DNA of 64,000 nucleotides. It comes from Sphaerisporangium sp. TRM90804. GTDB taxonomy: Bacteria > Actinomycetota > Actinomycetes > Streptosporangiales > Streptosporangiaceae. Under the pieces are notes generated by a model. It made no database searches. It was not told where the DNA came from and was given only the letters and a program-made list of their open reading frames with translations. Below, piece by piece: positions 49,733 through 57,807 of the stretch. Within the stretch, counting starts at the first letter, position 1, and each line of letters starts with the position of its first letter. Both the position numbers and the translations under genes were made by a program. The stretch is from contig NZ_JARWAC010000009.1 of assembly GCF_029846175.1 (NCBI RefSeq), positions 186,001-250,000 on the forward strand, given 5' to 3'.

Positions 49733-50608
49733 TCACGACAGGTGTGCGGCGGCGTAGGCCAGCTTGTCGGGGTTGGTGACGGTGCGCAGGGCGACGACGC
49801 GGTCGCCGTCGAACTCGGGGACGATCACGGCGCTCAGCGCGGGCCCGTCCCAGGCGAGCACCGCGGGCTGCTCGTTCACCCAGGCGACGGCGAACCGGGC
49901 GCCCGCCGCCCGGGGGTGCCGGGCCAGGCCGACGAACAGGCGCGCGACCTTGACCCGGCCGGTCACCGGGTTCCGGGCGGCCGCGGCCTTGCCGCCGCCG
50001 TCGGCCCACGAGACGACGTCCTCGGCGAGCAGCCTTTCGAGGCCGGCCAGGTCGCCGTCGCCCGCCGCGGCGACGAACCGCTCCACGATCTCCCGGGCGC
50101 GCTGGGGCGTCGCGGTGAACCGCCGGCGCGGCTCGTCCACGTGCTCGCGCGCCCGCCGGTAGAGCTGCCGTGCGCGCGCCTCGCCGATCTCGAGGATCTC
50201 CGCGATCTCGCGGTGGCTGTGGCCGAACGCCTCGCGCAGCACGAACGCCGCCCGCTCGGGCGGGGTGAGCCGCTCCAGCAGCACCAGCACGCCGAACGAC
50301 AGCGAGTCTCGCTGCTCGGCGGTCTCCAGCGGGCCGAGCGCGCCGCCGCCGGTGACGACGGGCTCGGGCAGCCACTCGCCCACGTAGCTCTCCCGGCGGG
50401 CGCGGGCCGAGGTCAGCCGGTTCAGGCACAGGTTGGTGACCACCTTGGTGAGCCAGGCCTCCGGCACGGCCACCTCCACGCTCCGCTCCCAGCGCAGGTA
50501 GGCGTCCTGGAGCACGTCCTCGGCCTCGGAGGCCTCCCCGAGCAGGCGGTAGGCCAGCCCGAGCAGCCGGGGACGCGCCGCGGTGAACTCCTCCAGCCGG
50601 GTGGTCAT
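49733..50608 (-). CDS. SigJ-like sigma factor with SnoaL-type C-terminal domain (ECF41-like)
   Basis: This 291-residue sigma-70 family protein has region 2 (RPRLLGLAYRLLGEASEAED, VLQDAYLRW, AWLTKVVTNLCLNRLTSARA), region 4 (LTPPERAAFVLREAFGHSHR, EIAEILEIGEARARQLYRRA) and a C-terminal SnoaL-like domain from about residue 185 (IVERFVAAAGDGDLAGLERL, DVVSWADGGGK, RNPVTGRVKVARLFVGL, VRTVTNPDKL-like end). In ECF41-type factors this domain tunes activity instead of an anti-sigma factor. ATG 50608 is used. The oxidoreductase or carboxymuconolactone-decarboxylase partner common for ECF41 is absent. Confidence 0.92.
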   Translation of the reverse strand: MTTRLEEFTAARPRLLGLAYRLLGEASEAEDVLQDAYLRWERSVEVAVPEAWLTKVVTNLCLNRLTSARARRESYVGEWLPEPVVTGGGALGPLETAEQRDSLSFGVLVLLERLTPPERAAFVLREAFGHSHREIAEILEIGEARARQLYRRAREHVDEPRRRFTATPQRAREIVERFVAAAGDGDLAGLERLLAEDVVSWADGGGKAAAARNPVTGRVKVARLFVGLARHPRAAGARFAVAWVNEQPAVLAWDGPALSAVIVPEFDGDRVVALRTVTNPDKLAYAAAHLS

Positions 50609-50708
50609 GCCGCGAATTCTCCCACCGGGCCCCGCCGCTTCCCCGCGCCCCCTCCCACACGCGCCGGGACCCGAGAGCGGGACGCGCACCGGGGCGATTT
50701 TCAATGTC

Positions 50709-50722
50709 TACGTAATTACGTA
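50709..50722. promoter_or_regulatory. Perfect 14-bp palindrome before the ArsR gene
   Basis: TACGTAATTACGTA is a perfect palindrome 12 bp before ATG 50734 and overlaps the probable -10 region (TATTAT at 50721-50726). It is a strong candidate operator for autoregulation of the ArsR/M23 operon. Confidence 0.75.
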
Positions 50723-50733
50723 TTATCGGAGTC

Positions 50734-51237
50734 ATGGAGCTGACGGAGCGGGTCGCCGAACTGGAGCGCCGGATGGCCGCGCTCGAAGAGGCGGGAGGCC
50801 GGGCCGCGCCCACCGTCACACGGGCCGACTTCTGGGCGCTGGAAGCGCTGAAGGTGAAGCTCCGGGAGGACGGGGCGGACGACGGCGGCGTGCTGTTCAC
50901 CGGCGCCGTGCGCCTGCCGGCAGGCGAACGGTACGAGTGGCAGTACGGCCTGCCGGCCGAGGCGCTGCTGGACGGGGAGTGGGCCGACGCCGCCGACGCG
51001 TTCGCCGCCCTCGGTCACCCGGTGCGCCTGCGCCTGCTCCAGGAGATCATCGGCGGCCGCCGCACCGCCGCCGAGCTGGCCGACCTGGAAGGGCTGGGCA
51101 CCACCGGCCAGATCTACCACCACCTGCGCCAGCTCACCGCGGCCGGCTGGCTGAGCGCCGCGGGCCGCGGCCGCTACGTCGTTCCCGGCCCGCGGGTGGT
51201 GCCGTTGCTGGTGGCGCTGGCCACCGCGCGCCCCTGA
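50734..51237 (+). CDS. ArsR-type winged-helix regulator with N-terminal coiled coil
   Basis: This 167-residue protein starts with a short coiled coil (MELTERVAELERRMAALEEA), then a linker region with ADFWALEALKVKLREDG and a beta segment, followed by a helix-turn-helix near the C-terminus (DAFAALGHPVRLRLLQEIIG, RRTAAELADLEGLGTTGQIY, HHLRQLTAAGWLSAA). The ArsR-like HTH follows instead of leading, as in several actinobacterial regulators. The M23 peptidase gene starts 35 nt downstream on the same strand, suggesting one operon controlled through the palindrome upstream. Confidence 0.88.
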   Translation: MELTERVAELERRMAALEEAGGRAAPTVTRADFWALEALKVKLREDGADDGGVLFTGAVRLPAGERYEWQYGLPAEALLDGEWADAADAFAALGHPVRLRLLQEIIGGRRTAAELADLEGLGTTGQIYHHLRQLTAAGWLSAAGRGRYVVPGPRVVPLLVALATARP

Positions 51238-51272
51238 CCCTGTTCGACACATCGACCCGAGAAGAGGAGGAG

Positions 51273-52121
51273 ATGTCGATGCGCCAGTACGACGAGACGT
51301 CCCTGCGCAAGTTGGCCATGATCGTGTACCGCGGCTGCTGGTTCGCGTTCTTCGTGGTGGTCGCCGGCGGCTTCGTCTTCGGCTACGGGGCCCTGTGGGG
51401 CTGGGTCCCCCTGGGGGTGGCGATCGCGCTGCAGCTCTGGCTGAACCGCAAGCCCGCGCCCGGCGCCGGCGCCGGGGCCGGCGACGCCGAGGCCGAGGCT
51501 CTCGAGGTGGGCCCGCCGGTCACCGGCCGCTGGTCGGCGCTCAACAGCCCCGCCGACAAGGTGCCCAGCCACGGCACCCGCGCCTACGGCCAGGCCTACG
51601 CGATCGACATCGTGGCCGAGCCGGAGGACCGGCCGCGCCCCCGCTTCGGCTGGTGGCCGCTCGCCCGGCGCAACGGCGACTTCCCGGCCTTCGGCGCGCC
51701 GGTCCTGGCCGTGGCCGACGCCACCGTCGTGCGCGTCGTCGACCGCTACCGCGACCACCTCAGCCGCAACTCCTGGCCGGCGCTGCTCTACCTGATCGTC
51801 GAGGGCCTGTTCCGCGACATGGGCGGCCCCGGCCGGATCGTCGGCAACCACGTCGTGCTGGACCTCGGTGGCGGCGTGCACGCCCTGTACGCCCACCTGC
51901 GGCGCGGCTCGATCACCGTCCGCGAGGGCGAGCGGGTGCGCGCGGGCCAGACGCTCGCCTCCTGCGGCGACTCGGGCAACTCCTCCGAGCCGCACGTCCA
52001 CTTCCAGCTCATGGACGGCCCCGACCTGGACACCGCGCACGGCCTCCCGTTCCGCTGGCGCGGGGTCGGCGTGCCGGCCAACGGCGAGGTCTTCTCGGCG
52101 GAGGAACCCACCCGGGCGTAG
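51273..52121 (+). CDS. Membrane-anchored M23-family peptidase
   Basis: This 282-residue protein has two N-terminal membrane helices (about 18-58: CWFAFFVVVAGGFVFGYGAL, VPLGVAIALQLWL), an Ala/Gly linker and a LytM/M23 domain. Probable zinc ligands are His in VPSHGTRAYGQAYAIDIVAE with Asp, and His-x-His in SSEPHVHFQLMDG; GNHVVLDLGGGVHALYAHLR is the core strand pair. The first ligand spacing is wider than the usual HxxxD, typical of this subfamily. It may cut cell-wall peptide cross-links. ATG 51273 or 51279 could start; GAGGAGG precedes both. A strong hairpin follows. Confidence 0.88.
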   Translation: MSMRQYDETSLRKLAMIVYRGCWFAFFVVVAGGFVFGYGALWGWVPLGVAIALQLWLNRKPAPGAGAGAGDAEAEALEVGPPVTGRWSALNSPADKVPSHGTRAYGQAYAIDIVAEPEDRPRPRFGWWPLARRNGDFPAFGAPVLAVADATVVRVVDRYRDHLSRNSWPALLYLIVEGLFRDMGGPGRIVGNHVVLDLGGGVHALYAHLRRGSITVREGERVRAGQTLASCGDSGNSSEPHVHFQLMDGPDLDTAHGLPFRWRGVGVPANGEVFSAEEPTRA

Positions 52122-52130
52122 AAACGCCGG

Positions 52131-52158
52131 CCCGGCGCCGGATCTCTCCGGCGCCGGG
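52131..52158. terminator. Bidirectional hairpin terminator
   Basis: CCCGGCGCCGGA (52131-52142), loop TCTC and TCCGGCGCCGGG (52147-52158) make a perfect 12-pair stem between the convergent M23 and SRPBCC genes. Confidence 0.8.
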
Positions 52159-52179
52159 CATCGTACGCGCCGGTCGTCC

Positions 52180-53043
52180 CTAGACGCACGCGTGGGCGCC
52201 GTCGGCCTGGCCGGCGGCGTCCTCGATCCAGATCGGACGCCAGTCGGCCAGCTCGTGGAAGCGGCGCAGCTCGGCCAGCCCGCTCAGCCAGCCGCTCCAC
52301 GCGCCGTACGGGGGGTGGGCGGTGTCGAAGCCGCTTTGCACGAAGGTGAGCCGGGTGCCGCCCTGCGAGCCCTCCAGCTCCCAGGTGGTGACGCCCACGC
52401 CCGCCCCCCAGTCGGTCGTGGCCGACCGGCCGGGAACCAGGTCGATGATCCTGGCGGGGTTCGGGTCGGCGTCGAAGCCGCCCATGGCGTACCGCCCGCC
52501 GACGTGCGGCTCGATCTCGATGGGGTAACCGAACCACGCGCTCACCTTGCGCGAGTCGATCAGCGAGTCGTAGACCTCCTGGACCGGCGCGTCGATCGTC
52601 GTCACGACGCGCATCTCCGGGGAGGTGTAGTCGCACTTGGGGCCGACCTCGCGGCCTTCGACGTGGTCGACGAGGTTGGCGATCGTCAGCGCCCAGAAGG
52701 TCTGGAGCTGTCCGAAGGCGCCGGCGTCCTGGAAGTCGAAGTGGCTCTGCGAGAGCGACAGCACGGCGGTCTCGGGCCCCTCCTCCTCCAGGGTGATCTC
52801 CGTGACGGTCTCCTCGCCGCCGAGCAGCCAGGAGAAGCGCAGCGTGCGCTCGTCGGCGTGCAGCAGCCGCTGGTGGGGCGCGTCGCCCTCGGGGGTGTAG
52901 CGGCCCCAGAACACATACCGCTCGGCGTCGGCCTCGGCGTGCTCGGCCAGCCACACGCGCATGGCCTCGGGGTCGGACAGGGCGTGGCGCACCTCCTTGA
53001 CCGGGGCCTGGAGGCGGGCACGCAGGATCATGGGCTCACTCAT
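52180..53043 (-). CDS. Tandem SRPBCC (AHSA1-like) domain protein
   Basis: This 287-residue protein contains two AHSA1/START-like domains. The first (residues 5-130) shows APVKEVRHALSDPEAMRVWL and YTPEGDAPHQRLLHADERTL; the second (about 145-270) shows VVTTIDAPVQEVYDSLIDSR, KVSAWFGYPIEIEPHVGGRY, AMGGFDADPNPARIIDL and WELEGSQGGTRLTFVQSGFD. Such domains bind hydrophobic ligands. Its start overlaps the end of the HTH regulator gene by 8 nt, giving a regulator-effector operon common in actinobacteria and bacilli. Confidence 0.92.
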   Translation of the reverse strand: MSEPMILRARLQAPVKEVRHALSDPEAMRVWLAEHAEADAERYVFWGRYTPEGDAPHQRLLHADERTLRFSWLLGGEETVTEITLEEEGPETAVLSLSQSHFDFQDAGAFGQLQTFWALTIANLVDHVEGREVGPKCDYTSPEMRVVTTIDAPVQEVYDSLIDSRKVSAWFGYPIEIEPHVGGRYAMGGFDADPNPARIIDLVPGRSATTDWGAGVGVTTWELEGSQGGTRLTFVQSGFDTAHPPYGAWSGWLSGLAELRRFHELADWRPIWIEDAAGQADGAHACV

Positions 53044-53593
53044 GGGTTCTCCCTTTGGGGTAACAGGCGACGGCCAGCTTGAACGCGTCGCCGTCGGCGC
53101 CGCCGTAGCGGGTGAAGAGGTCTTGCAGGGTGCTCTGCAGGTCGTTCAGGAAGTCCTGCCGGCGGTCCGCCGGCACCCGGATCTCGCCCGAGACGCCGAT
53201 CGACGGCAGCTCGGGGGCCGCGCGGTCGAGCGCGGCGACGTCCGCCTGCACCTCCTCCATCAGGTTGAGCAGGTGGCCCAGGCTCAGCTCGTCCTGCACC
53301 TTGCGCAGGCCGATGTGGCCGACCAGGCCGGGTGACAGCCAGTAGGAACGGGCCCCGGCCTGGTAGATGCCCTCGTGGATGCCGCGCACCTTGCGCTCGG
53401 ACACCTGCTCGACCAGCCCCGCGTCGACCAGGCGCTTGACGTGGTAGTAGACCCGCTGCGGGGTCTGGCCGAGCGCGGCGGCGACCTCGCCGCACGTGCG
53501 CGGCTCGGCCAGTTGCCGCAGCACCTCGATGCGCTGCGGCTTGAGCAGCGCCTCGGCCTGCTCGATGTGCTCCAGGTACAGGATGTCTCTCAT
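53036..53593 (-). CDS. ArsR-like helix-turn-helix regulator of the SRPBCC gene
   Basis: This 185-residue regulator begins MRDILYLEHIEQAEALLKPQ and has a winged helix (RIEVLRQLAEPRTCGEVAAA, LGQTPQRVYYHVKRLVDAGL) followed by a helical C-terminal domain (GHLLNLMEEVQADVAALDRA, DLQSTLQDLFTRYGG). ATG 53593 is chosen since the frame upstream runs through the AT-rich operator. The stop overlaps the SRPBCC ATG, so both are co-translated. The perfect palindrome CAAAAT-CA-ATTTTG three bases upstream of the ATG should mediate autoregulation. Confidence 0.9.
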   Translation of the reverse strand: MRDILYLEHIEQAEALLKPQRIEVLRQLAEPRTCGEVAAALGQTPQRVYYHVKRLVDAGLVEQVSERKVRGIHEGIYQAGARSYWLSPGLVGHIGLRKVQDELSLGHLLNLMEEVQADVAALDRAAPELPSIGVSGEIRVPADRRQDFLNDLQSTLQDLFTRYGGADGDAFKLAVACYPKGRTHE

Positions 53594-53595
53594 CG

Positions 53596-53609
53596 CAAAA
53601 TCAATTTTG
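53596..53609. promoter_or_regulatory. 14-bp palindrome before the HTH/SRPBCC operon
   Basis: CAAAATCAATTTTG has perfect arms CAAAAT and ATTTTG. It is in a short AT-rich tract (53595-53630) directly before the HTH start codon on the minus strand, where a bound dimer would block both promoter and ribosome site. Confidence 0.72.
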
Positions 53610-53733
53610 TACGTAAAAACTTCTCTTGTCAATGGGTGCGCCGGAGCCGTCCGCCACGAGAGCCGGCGTCCGACGCCGCGAGCCCCGGAGGGGTGCGGTT
53701 CGCGGCGGGCCGCGGTGTGGCAGGCTCACCGGG

Positions 53734-54873
53734 ATGGACGAGCTGTGGGATCTGGTGGTGGTCGGAGGCGGGCCCGCGGGCTCCGCGGCGGCGTTGCGCG
53801 CCCGGCAGCTTCACCCCGGCGCGCGGGTGCTGCTGCTGGACAAGGCGGACTTCCCCCGCGACAAGGCCTGCGGCGACGGCGTCGCCGCCCACGGGCGCGA
53901 GGAGCTGGCGCTGCTCGGCCTGCCCGACCTGCTGGCCGACTACCGGCCGACCCGGCGGCTGGAGGTGGTCTCCCCCGGCGGCGCCCGCGTCCTCGCGACC
54001 GTCGCCCGCCCCAACCACGTCGTCCCCCGCGCCGTGCTGGACGCCCGGCTGGTCGACGCCGCCCGCGCCCGGGGCGTCGAGGTGCGCCGCCACCAGGTGC
54101 GCGCCCTCACGGCGCGCGGCGACCACGTGGTGCTCGACGGCGAGATCGCCGCGCGGGCCGTCATCGCCGCCGACGGCGCCAACTCGGCGATGCGGCGCCT
54201 GATCGGCGTGCCCGGCAGCCCCGAACGACACACCGCCATCGCCGTCCGCGGCTACGCCGACGTGCCCGCCGAGGACGACGTCCAGCTCATCGCCATGCAG
54301 AAGGACGGATGGCCCGCCTACGCGTGGTCGTTCCCGATCGGCGACGGCACCGCCAACGTCGGCTTCGGGATGCTGCTGCCCCGCCTGCGCGCCACCGGCC
54401 TGCCCGGCCGCCAGGTGCTGCACGGCCGGCTCGCCGCGCTCCTGCCGCACCTGCCCGCCCGCGACCTGCGCGCCCACCACCTGCCGCTGTCACCGGGACG
54501 GCCCAGGCCGGGCGCCGGGCGGGTGCTGCTGGCCGGCGACGCCGCCGGGCTGATCAACCCGCTCACCGGCGAGGGCATCTACTACGCGCTGCTGTCGGGA
54601 CGACTCGCGGGCGAGGCGGCCGTCCAGGAGCCGGCCGACCCGCTGCGCGCCTACCGGCGCGGGCTGCGCGGCGCGCTGGGCCGGCACCTGCGCACCACCG
54701 ACGTGCTCGCGCGCGCCTCACAGTCCCCCGGCTTCATCGACGCGGCGATCGCCACCGCCGCCCGGCGCCCGGGCGTCTTCGACATGCTGGTGGAGGTCGG
54801 CCTGGGCGCCGGCACCGTCCCGCTCCCCCTGGCCTGGGCCGTCGCCCGCCGCTGGATGCTGCGCGCCGGCTGA
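53734..54873 (+). CDS. Geranylgeranyl-reductase-family flavoprotein
   Basis: This 379-residue FAD enzyme has the dinucleotide motif WDLVVVGGGPAGSAAALRAR, the family signature LDKADFPRDKACGDGVAAHG (K-x-C-G-x-G) and the second FAD motif RVLLAGDAAGLINPLTGEGI with YYALLSGRLAGEAA. Geranylgeranyl reductases saturate isoprenoid chains of lipids or menaquinone; related proteins act in polyketide pathways. ATG 53734 is used. It stands alone, without isoprenoid genes nearby, so the substrate is open; menaquinone side-chain reduction is one possibility. Confidence 0.9.
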   Translation: MDELWDLVVVGGGPAGSAAALRARQLHPGARVLLLDKADFPRDKACGDGVAAHGREELALLGLPDLLADYRPTRRLEVVSPGGARVLATVARPNHVVPRAVLDARLVDAARARGVEVRRHQVRALTARGDHVVLDGEIAARAVIAADGANSAMRRLIGVPGSPERHTAIAVRGYADVPAEDDVQLIAMQKDGWPAYAWSFPIGDGTANVGFGMLLPRLRATGLPGRQVLHGRLAALLPHLPARDLRAHHLPLSPGRPRPGAGRVLLAGDAAGLINPLTGEGIYYALLSGRLAGEAAVQEPADPLRAYRRGLRGALGRHLRTTDVLARASQSPGFIDAAIATAARRPGVFDMLVEVGLGAGTVPLPLAWAVARRWMLRAG

Positions 54874-55020
54874 CCGGCTCGCCACGGGCCTGGGCCGGCA
54901 CGCGCGCTCCTCGTCCGGCCCGCGGGTCACCGCCGTCCGCCGGTCGGCTCCGGCCTCGCGGGACGTCCATGTCCGGCATTGACGGATGGCGGGGAGGCGG
55001 TGGATGGTGGTAGCGGCTTA

Positions 55021-55034
55021 GGTAAGCGCTTTCC
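55021..55034. promoter_or_regulatory. LacI-type operator before the hydroxyacid dehydrogenase gene
   Basis: GGTAAGCGCTTTCC has the AAGCGCTT centre and 12 of 14 symmetric bases, the classical LacI-family operator form in actinomycetes. It lies 117 bp before the TTG start at 55151. No LacI gene is in the window. Confidence 0.65.
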
Positions 55035-55150
55035 GAGGGCGGGGCGGTACCCTCCTCCGACGGCCGGGCCGTCGCCGCACGACCCGTCCGGTCACCCCGG
55101 CCCCTTCCCGCCCGTCACCCTCCCGCCGCTCTCGCCACCCGGATGGTCCC

Positions 55151-56158
55151 TTGTCATCGCAGCCCCCGCTCGCGCGGTTCCTCATGTCCCCCGAGCCGTT
55201 CGACGAGGTCTACCCGCCGCCGGTGCGGCGGCGCATCGCCGCCGCGGCCCGCGTGGACGGCGCCGACCCCGACCCGGCCCGCGTGCTCGCCGACCACTCG
55301 CTGCTGGCGGGGGTGGAGGTGCTGTGCACCGGGTGGGGCGCTCCCCCGCTCGGCGGGGCTCTGCTGGAGGCGGCGCCGGGCCTGCGGCTGGTGGCGCACG
55401 CCGCCGGGTCGGTGCGCCCGATCGTCACCGACGAGCTGTGGGAGCGGGGCGTGCGGGTCGTGTCGGCCGCCGCGGCGAACGCGGTGCCGGTGGCGGAGTT
55501 CACCGTGGCACAGGTGGTGTACGCGCTCAAGCACGGCTGGCGGCTCGTGCTGGCCGCGCGCGAGGCCCGCGCGCCGGTCCCGCCCGGCCCGCACCTGGGC
55601 GGCGTGCTGGACGCGGAGGTGGGGCTGCTGAGCCTGGGGGCGATCGGTCGGATGGTCGCGGCGCGCCTGCGCGCGCACGGCGTGCGGGTGCTGGCGCACG
55701 ACCCCTACGCCGCCGAGCGGGACGCCCGCGCGCTGGGCGTCGAGCTGGTCGGGCTGGAGGAGCTGTTCGCGCGCGGCGAGGTGGTGAGCCTGCACGCCCC
55801 GCTGCTGCCCGCCACGACGGGCCTGGTGGACGGCCCCCTGCTGCGCCTCATGCGGCCGTACGCCACCCTGCTCAACACCGCTCGCGGCGGGCTGGTGGAC
55901 GAGCCGTCCCTGGTGGAGGTGCTGCGCGAGCGGCCCGACCTGATGGCGGTGCTGGACGTCACCCACCCCGAGCCGGTGGCGGCCGGCTCACCGCTGCTGA
56001 CGCTGCCCAACGCCGTGGTGACCCCGCACGTCGCCGGGAGCATGGGCCGCGAGCGCGCCCGCCTGGGCCACCTGGTGGCAGACGAGCTGGAACGCTGGAC
56101 GGCCGGCGCCCCGCTCACGCACGAGGTCACCCGCGAGCGGACGGCCCTGCTGGCCTGA
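55151..56158 (+). CDS. D-isomer-specific 2-hydroxyacid dehydrogenase
   Basis: This protein of up to 335 residues has the NAD-dependent 2-hydroxyacid dehydrogenase fold. The Rossmann motif is VGLLSLGAIGRMVAARLRAH, the catalytic Arg is in LLNTARGGLVDEPSLVEVL, Glu in LDVTHPEPVAAGSPL and His in AVVTPHVAGSMGRERARLG. Gly in the first position of G-x-G-x-x-G is Ser-Leu-Gly here, seen in some members. The start is TTG 55151 or ATG 55184 (MSPEPFDEVY); the second fits the start of homologous chains at least as well. A LacI-type operator upstream suggests control by a sugar or sugar acid. Confidence 0.88.
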   Translation: MSSQPPLARFLMSPEPFDEVYPPPVRRRIAAAARVDGADPDPARVLADHSLLAGVEVLCTGWGAPPLGGALLEAAPGLRLVAHAAGSVRPIVTDELWERGVRVVSAAAANAVPVAEFTVAQVVYALKHGWRLVLAAREARAPVPPGPHLGGVLDAEVGLLSLGAIGRMVAARLRAHGVRVLAHDPYAAERDARALGVELVGLEELFARGEVVSLHAPLLPATTGLVDGPLLRLMRPYATLLNTARGGLVDEPSLVEVLRERPDLMAVLDVTHPEPVAAGSPLLTLPNAVVTPHVAGSMGRERARLGHLVADELERWTAGAPLTHEVTRERTALLA

Positions 56159-56230
56159 CGCGCCTCATCCCGTGGTGGGTCAGACCCCGGGCTGATGCGC
56201 CGGGCGGGGACCGTCCCCCACAGTCGTGGC

Positions 56231-56950
56231 ATGATCGAAGTGAGAGAGCTGACCAAACGCTACGGCGGCACCCTGGCCGTCGACGGGCTGTCCTTCCGGG
56301 TGGAGCCGGGCCTGGTGACCGGCTTCCTCGGCCCGAACGGCGCGGGCAAGTCCACCACGATGCGCGTCATCCTGGGCCTGGACGCGCCCACCTCCGGCGA
56401 GGCGCTGGTCGGCGGGCGGCGCTACGCGACGCTGAGCAGGCCGATGACCAAGGTGGGCGCGCTGCTGGACGCCAACGCGGTGCACGGCGGGCGCAGCGCG
56501 TACGACCACCTGCTGTGCCTGGCCCGTACCAACGACATCGGCCCGATGCGGGTCGCCGAGGTGCTGGAGCTGGCCGGGCTGGCCGGGGTGGCGCGCAAGG
56601 AGGTCGGCGGATTCTCGCTGGGCATGAAGCAGCGGCTGGGCATCGCCGCCGCGCTGCTCGGCGACCCCGGCGTGCTGATGTTCGACGAGCCGGTCAACGG
56701 GCTGGACCCCGACGGGGTGCGGTGGATCCGCGGGCTGATGCGCTCGCTGGCCGCCGAGGGCAGGACGGTGCTGCTGTCCAGCCACCTGATGAGCGAGATG
56801 CAGCTCACCGCCGACCGCATCGTCATCGTCGGCCGGGGCCGGCTGGTCGCCGACACCACGGTGGCGGAGCTGACCGGTCGCTACCCGTCGCTGGAGGACG
56901 CCTACCTGGCGTTGACCGCCGGCAGCGTGGAGTTCGGGGCGGGCGGATGA
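56231..56950 (+). CDS. ABC-2-type exporter ATP-binding protein
   Basis: This 239-residue ATPase has Walker A GPNGAGKST, signature FSLGMKQRLGIA (a G-M-K-Q variant usual in ABC-2 exporters), Walker B VLMFDEPVNGLD and H-loop SSHLMSEM. VDGLSFRVEPGLVTGFLGPN and LDAPTSGEALVGG are typical of drug/antibiotic exporter ATPases (CcmA/DrrA-like). ATG 56231 follows CACAGT at a leaderless-like distance of six bases; the frame upstream is not family sequence. Its stop overlaps the permease ATG (ATGA). Confidence 0.93.
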   Translation: MIEVRELTKRYGGTLAVDGLSFRVEPGLVTGFLGPNGAGKSTTMRVILGLDAPTSGEALVGGRRYATLSRPMTKVGALLDANAVHGGRSAYDHLLCLARTNDIGPMRVAEVLELAGLAGVARKEVGGFSLGMKQRLGIAAALLGDPGVLMFDEPVNGLDPDGVRWIRGLMRSLAAEGRTVLLSSHLMSEMQLTADRIVIVGRGRLVADTTVAELTGRYPSLEDAYLALTAGSVEFGAGG

Positions 56951-57726
56951 GGGGCGTGCTGTCCTCGGAGTGGCTGAAGCTGCGCTCGGTCCGCTCCACG
57001 ACCTACACCCTGTCGGCTGCGGCCCTGACGGTGGTGCTCGCGGGCGTCTACGTGTACTACGCCGGCACCGTCTGGGACGGGCGGGACCCGGCGGGGCGTG
57101 CCGCCTTCCGCGCCACCGCGCCCGAGGTGGGCTTCCTGCCGCTGCTACAGGTCAGCCTGGCGGTGCTGGGGGTGCTGGCGATCACCCCCGAGTACGCCAC
57201 CGGCATGATCCGGACGAGCCTGGCCGCCGTCCCGCGGCGCGGCGTGCTGCTGCTGGCCAAGGCGGGCGTGGTGGCGGGCGTGACGCTGACCGCGGCGCTG
57301 GCGATCCTGTTCGCCACGTACGCGGTCGGCCGGCTGGTCGCCGGCGACCGCGCCATGGACTTCAACACCGGTTCGCTCGGCGGCGATCTGCCGCTGCTGC
57401 TGGGCTCGGCGGTGTCGGTCACGGTGCTGGCGCTGATCGGGCTGGGGGTGGGCACGGTCACCCGGTCCACCGTCGGCGGCGTCGTCGCGGTGGCCGCCGT
57501 GCTGTTCGTGCTGCCGATCATGGTGACCTTCGTGCCCGCGCCGTGGAGCACCCGGGCCGCGTCGCTGCTTCCGGCCGACCTGGTGCGGCAGATCGCGGGC
57601 CAGGAGCTGTCCATGCGGCTGGGCGAGGGCATGCTCTCGCCGGTGGGGGCGCTGGCCGTGCTCGTGGGCTACGGGGCCGTCGCGGTGGCCGCGGGGGCGG
57701 CCGCCCTCCACCGCCGCGACGCCTGA
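56947..57726 (+). CDS. ABC-2-type exporter permease
   Basis: This 259-residue protein has six membrane helices in the ABC-2 pattern. It begins with LSSEWLKLRSVRSTTYTLSA, the cytoplasmic elbow typical of the family, and has LAVLGVLAITPEYATGMIRT (E-Y-x-x-G-x-x-R-x-S/T motif) followed by LAAVPRRGVLLLAKAG. It forms the pore partner of the ATPase with which it overlaps by 4 nt. The transported compound is unknown; such pairs export antibiotics, lipids or peptides. A MerR gene follows 81 nt downstream. Confidence 0.92.
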   Translation: MRGVLSSEWLKLRSVRSTTYTLSAAALTVVLAGVYVYYAGTVWDGRDPAGRAAFRATAPEVGFLPLLQVSLAVLGVLAITPEYATGMIRTSLAAVPRRGVLLLAKAGVVAGVTLTAALAILFATYAVGRLVAGDRAMDFNTGSLGGDLPLLLGSAVSVTVLALIGLGVGTVTRSTVGGVVAVAAVLFVLPIMVTFVPAPWSTRAASLLPADLVRQIAGQELSMRLGEGMLSPVGALAVLVGYGAVAVAAGAAALHRRDA

Positions 57727-57770
57727 GCCGGCCGGGCGCTCCCGTGTCCACGAGGGCGGTGGGCGGGGGC

Positions 57771-57801
57771 TTGAATCTCAAGCCGCTCGAGATCCCATAG
57801 T
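57771..57801 (+). promoter_or_regulatory. MerR-type promoter with 19-bp spacer and dyad
   Basis: TTGAAT (57771-57776) and CATAGT (57796-57801) are separated by 19 bp, the long spacing diagnostic of MerR-activated promoters. ATCTCAAG-CCG-CTCGAGAT (57775-57793) lies in the spacer and matches as a dyad in 7 of 8 arm positions. The start codon at 57808 would be at or next to the first transcribed base. Confidence 0.78.
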
Positions 57802-57807
57802 GGCGGT

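Noticed and set aside
53734-54873. Geranylgeranyl-reductase-like gene and carotenoid oxygenase taken as one isoprenoid cluster
   Set aside because: They are 47 kb apart, on different modules, with no phytoene synthase, desaturase or prenyltransferase in the window.
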